Source: Roseivirga sp. (lineage in GTDB: Bacteria; Bacteroidota; Bacteroidia; Cytophagales; Cyclobacteriaceae). Taken from it: DNA of 64,000 nt. Below, one piece after another: positions 62,313 to 64,000 of this stretch; within the stretch, counting starts at the first letter, position 1; every line of letters begins with the position of its first letter. The notes under the pieces were generated by a model that saw only the letters and a program-made list of their open reading frames with translations, made no database searches and was not told the origin of the DNA. The position numbers and the translations under genes were made by a program. The stretch lies in assembly GCA_029262895.1 (NCBI GenBank), contig JAJCYM010000025.1, positions 23,310 through 87,309 of the forward strand, read 5' to 3'.

Positions 62313-63128
62313 CTATTTTCTTTCTTTCGGACCAATCACACTGGCAGCGCTACCAGCGGTATCTTTCCAAAAGGCCATTTCACTGTATTTCTCAAACAAA
62401 TCGGGAGGTAAAATGGACCTCCTCTCTTTAAATTCAACTTTTCTATTTACTGTATGAAGTCCTTTTACACCAAGGGTATAATCGAACTCATCACTAGAAA
62501 ACTCTACGTTGTCAAAATCATGATCAAAATAGTTTTCACCAATAAAGTCATAAATGAGTCGTAGCGTTTTTTCCGGATATTTTGTTAGCAGGTCATAGTC
62601 TACTAGCAAGAGCTTTTCTGAATACTCACCATAAAAAGCTTCCTTCAAAGCCGTAAGGGACATTCCTACCACTCCACCAAGGAGACTTTCACATCTTGAA
62701 TACACGGTGGCCCTATTGGCAGCGGAAAACATTTTACTGTAATCAAATGGGTTTTTGCGATATATCTTCTCGAAGCTGTCCATGATCCAGGCGGGGTTTC
62801 GGACAAGGCAGACCACCTTAAAGTCATCATAGATTTCTACCAATTGATGAAGTCGGGCAGTCCAAATTCTATTGGTATCAAAAATTACCTCCTTATCATT
62901 ATCCTCGTAGTAGGCGTTGACTAAAGCCCTGAAAATGGTCTTGCGTTTAGATTCATCAAAGAAGGAGTAAAATTCACTGCCAGCTCCCATCTGCTCAAGG
63001 CATCCATTAATCAAAGAGGCCACCGGACTGGACATGCCAGCATGAAAACCAGAATTTTGAGTCAAAATTCCCGATAACAAGGTAGAGCCCGATCGGGGTA
63101 GTCCCGATATAAAATGAATCCGTTTCAA
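62313..63128 (-). CDS. Sulfotransferase family protein
   Basis: A 271-residue protein with the PAPS-binding P-loop at its start: FISGLPRSGSTLLSG (residues 6-20, with the 5'-phosphosulfate loop GLPRSGSTLL). The second PAPS motif is probably VCLVRNPAWIMDSFEKIYR, with its arginine and serine. Such enzymes move sulfate from PAPS to sugars, lipids, tyrosines or small molecules. The gene is 25 bases upstream of the giant adhesin ATG on the same strand, which suggests co-transcription; the target could be the adhesin or a surface glycan, but this is inference. No signal peptide: cytoplasmic. Confidence 0.9.
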   Translation of the reverse strand: MKRIHFISGLPRSGSTLLSGILTQNSGFHAGMSSPVASLINGCLEQMGAGSEFYSFFDESKRKTIFRALVNAYYEDNDKEVIFDTNRIWTARLHQLVEIYDDFKVVCLVRNPAWIMDSFEKIYRKNPFDYSKMFSAANRATVYSRCESLLGGVVGMSLTALKEAFYGEYSEKLLLVDYDLLTKYPEKTLRLIYDFIGENYFDHDFDNVEFSSDEFDYTLGVKGLHTVNRKVEFKERRSILPPDLFEKYSEMAFWKDTAGSAASVIGPKERK

Positions 63129-63376
63129 ATCAAATTTGAATAAAATTTAAGGGGTACTAATAATAAGCACCCACCAAAAAGGGCTGAGGGAATAAATGAC
63201 TGGTGACGTCTCAGCATATACTAGGTGAATATATCCTAAAATCTAAATTAAACAGACTTTTCATCAGTCGTAACCAATATTACAAAAGAAAATCAAACCG
63301 AAAAATTAATTGAAGCAATTACTCTTCAGTTAATTGAAATAATTATAATATTTGTCCAATATTCTCTCGATTTGTA
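63129..63376. other. 248-base AT-rich gap between the sulfotransferase and the SAM-fold gene
   Basis: No reading frame is supported. A direct repeat TTAATTGAA occurs twice near 63306-63340. No exact TAnnTTTG box was found on the minus strand, so a promoter for the sulfotransferase-adhesin transcript could not be placed. Confidence 0.4.
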
Positions 63377-63841
63377 TCAGACCAAGTCTCCATACCTTTC
63401 TTCCAAAAGTCTTCTTGCCCAACAATCAATCCAGCCATCGGGTTTAAGGTATTGCTTAAACTCTTCCCGCATTGCTCGCATTTCCGGCAAAAACTTCTTA
63501 TGGGTAAGGTTCCATATATCAAGCCAAATAACATCATAGAGCCGTTGAGGCCTCCACTCCCTGGCGTCAGCAATAATTACTTTGGTCTTGGGATAGGTCT
63601 TGCATAATTCTACTACTCCCGGATATAGTTCAACAATATCCATGGAGGTAATTTTATCATAGTCAGTAAGGTCATTGATTACACCCATTCCGAGCCCCAT
63701 GATTAAGACATCGCCACGGTAATTCTCAAAGTATGGCTCATAATTATACAGCTCTTCGGGGATATCCGACATGTGGAGCTCGTCATTGATCATTAGCTCT
63801 CTATAGCCCGCTTTGTTCCTGACTATTTCTACTTTATCCAT
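63377..63841 (-). CDS. Short spermidine-synthase-like SAM-fold protein
   Basis: A 154-residue cytoplasmic protein. It has the Rossmann-type core of spermidine-synthase-like methyltransferases: VLIMGLGMGVINDL (glycine loop, residues 45-58), MDIVELYPGVVELC with acidic D68 and E71, and VIIADAREW with D92, followed by DVIWLDIWNLT. Spermidine synthases are nearly twice as long and carry further motifs, so the activity is uncertain; it may be a shortened relative. The ATG is directly joined to the T tract of the terminator of the upstream gene. The sulfotransferase gene follows after 248 bases on the same strand. Confidence 0.7.
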   Translation of the reverse strand: MDKVEIVRNKAGYRELMINDELHMSDIPEELYNYEPYFENYRGDVLIMGLGMGVINDLTDYDKITSMDIVELYPGVVELCKTYPKTKVIIADAREWRPQRLYDVIWLDIWNLTHKKFLPEMRAMREEFKQYLKPDGWIDCWARRLLEERYGDLV

Positions 63842-63848
63842 AAATAAA

Positions 63849-63878
63849 TAAAGCTACTCCCAAATGAGGAGTAGCTTC
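63849..63878 (-). terminator. Terminator of the tail-collar gene
   Basis: AAGCTACTCC (63851-63860) pairs perfectly with GGAGTAGCTT (63868-63877) around a 7-base loop. On the minus strand it is followed by TTTATTTATTTATGG, so its T tract runs straight into the start codon of the SAM-fold gene at 63841. Confidence 0.8.
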
Positions 63879-63897
63879 AGTTTTAAGTTTCACCAAT

Positions 63898-64000
63898 TTA
63901 GCTCCTAGATGGGAATATACCTTGAAGGCAGATAATCCAATGAATTGCTAAATAAGGCTGCATATTATTATGAGATTGAGATCCTCCGGTAGGGCTAACC
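63898..64000 (-). CDS. Tail-collar-domain (MdpB/tail-fibre-like) protein, C-terminal fragment
   Basis: Reading leftward from 63999 the frame gives VSPTGGSQSHNNMQPYLA, then IHWIICLQGIFPSRS and stops at 63898. GGSQxHNNMQPYLA followed by a hydrophobic strand and QGIFPSR is the conserved C-terminus of the phage tail-collar family, also known as microcystin-dependent (MdpB-type) proteins in bacteria. Only 33 residues are in the window. A strong terminator follows. No other phage gene is visible, so it is more likely a chromosomal tail-fibre-like protein than a prophage part, but the neighbouring sequence is needed to decide. Confidence 0.85.
   Translation of the reverse strand, partial: VSPTGGSQSHNNMQPYLAIHWIICLQGIFPSRS

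Noticed and set aside
62288..62335. TTG start for the giant adhesin
   Set aside because: It overlaps the end of the sulfotransferase gene and adds polar residues before the signal-like region; ATG 62287 is more likely.
1..64000. Search for tRNA, rRNA, transposase, integrase, restriction or toxin-antitoxin genes
   Set aside because: None could be recognised by eye; a covariance-model search would be needed to exclude small RNAs.

Overview
The window looks like a chromosomal segment of a Bacteroidota bacterium, most likely a marine member of the Cytophagales (the exact genus cannot be read from the sequence). The evidence is the Bacteroidota-type promoter box TAnnTTTG in front of several genes, frequent TTG/GTG starts, an IPExxxVDY protein, DUF2490 and DUF6090 proteins, PorP/SprF and type IX secretion (T9SS) sorting signals, and a moderate GC content. 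Essential genes (acpP, fabF, rnc, nadE, lgt, prs, pth, metG, typA) show that most of it is core chromosome. No rRNA, tRNA, CRISPR array, transposase or integrase was seen.

Layout. 1-4.75 kb: the 5' end of pyk and an IPExxxVDY gene on the minus strand, divergent from the acpP-fabF-rnc-nadE run. 4.9-14.2 kb: envelope genes, comprising a small barrel protein, lgt, an Omp85-like barrel, a PorV/PorQ-like barrel overlapping a helix-hairpin-helix/barrel protein, an M1 metallopeptidase and a TolB-like propeller protein. 14.4-20.3 kb: a two-subunit molybdopterin oxidoreductase with a twin-arginine signal, a MITE-like element, a DoxX-like protein, a phosphoesterase-propeller protein and an AhpD-like protein. 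20.3-27.7 kb: REP-like repeats, a MarR-MFS pair, a lipid kinase, a DUF6090 protein, prs-rplY-pth, and an M20 amidase converging on pth. 27.7-48.5 kb: metG, DUF2490, DUF1801, typA, a membrane AraC regulator, hydrolases, transporters, a DECR-type SDR, an OmpA lipoprotein and a CBM9-like/GH10-like pair.

48.7-64 kb is the unusual part. A co-directional minus-strand cluster runs, in transcription order, from a phage-tail-collar-like protein (cut by the window end), through a spermidine-synthase-like SAM-fold protein and a sulfotransferase, to a giant secreted protein of about 3,940 residues (DUF4347, choice-of-anchor D, Ig-like, long near-identical repeats, nine Calx-beta units, two cadherin-like units, T9SS type B C-terminal domain). 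Five bases after it lies a PorP/SprF-like barrel fused to a coiled coil and a SPOR-like tail. This reads as a surface-adhesin secretion cassette with unexplained modification-type enzymes and a tail-collar partner; it is the best candidate here for an undescribed system.

The long repeats inside the giant gene are nearly identical at DNA level. The 312-bp units carry a higher-order three-unit (936 bp) period, suggesting recent segmental duplication. Several hairpin terminators sit directly against, or inside, the start of the following gene; these decide or complicate start choices.
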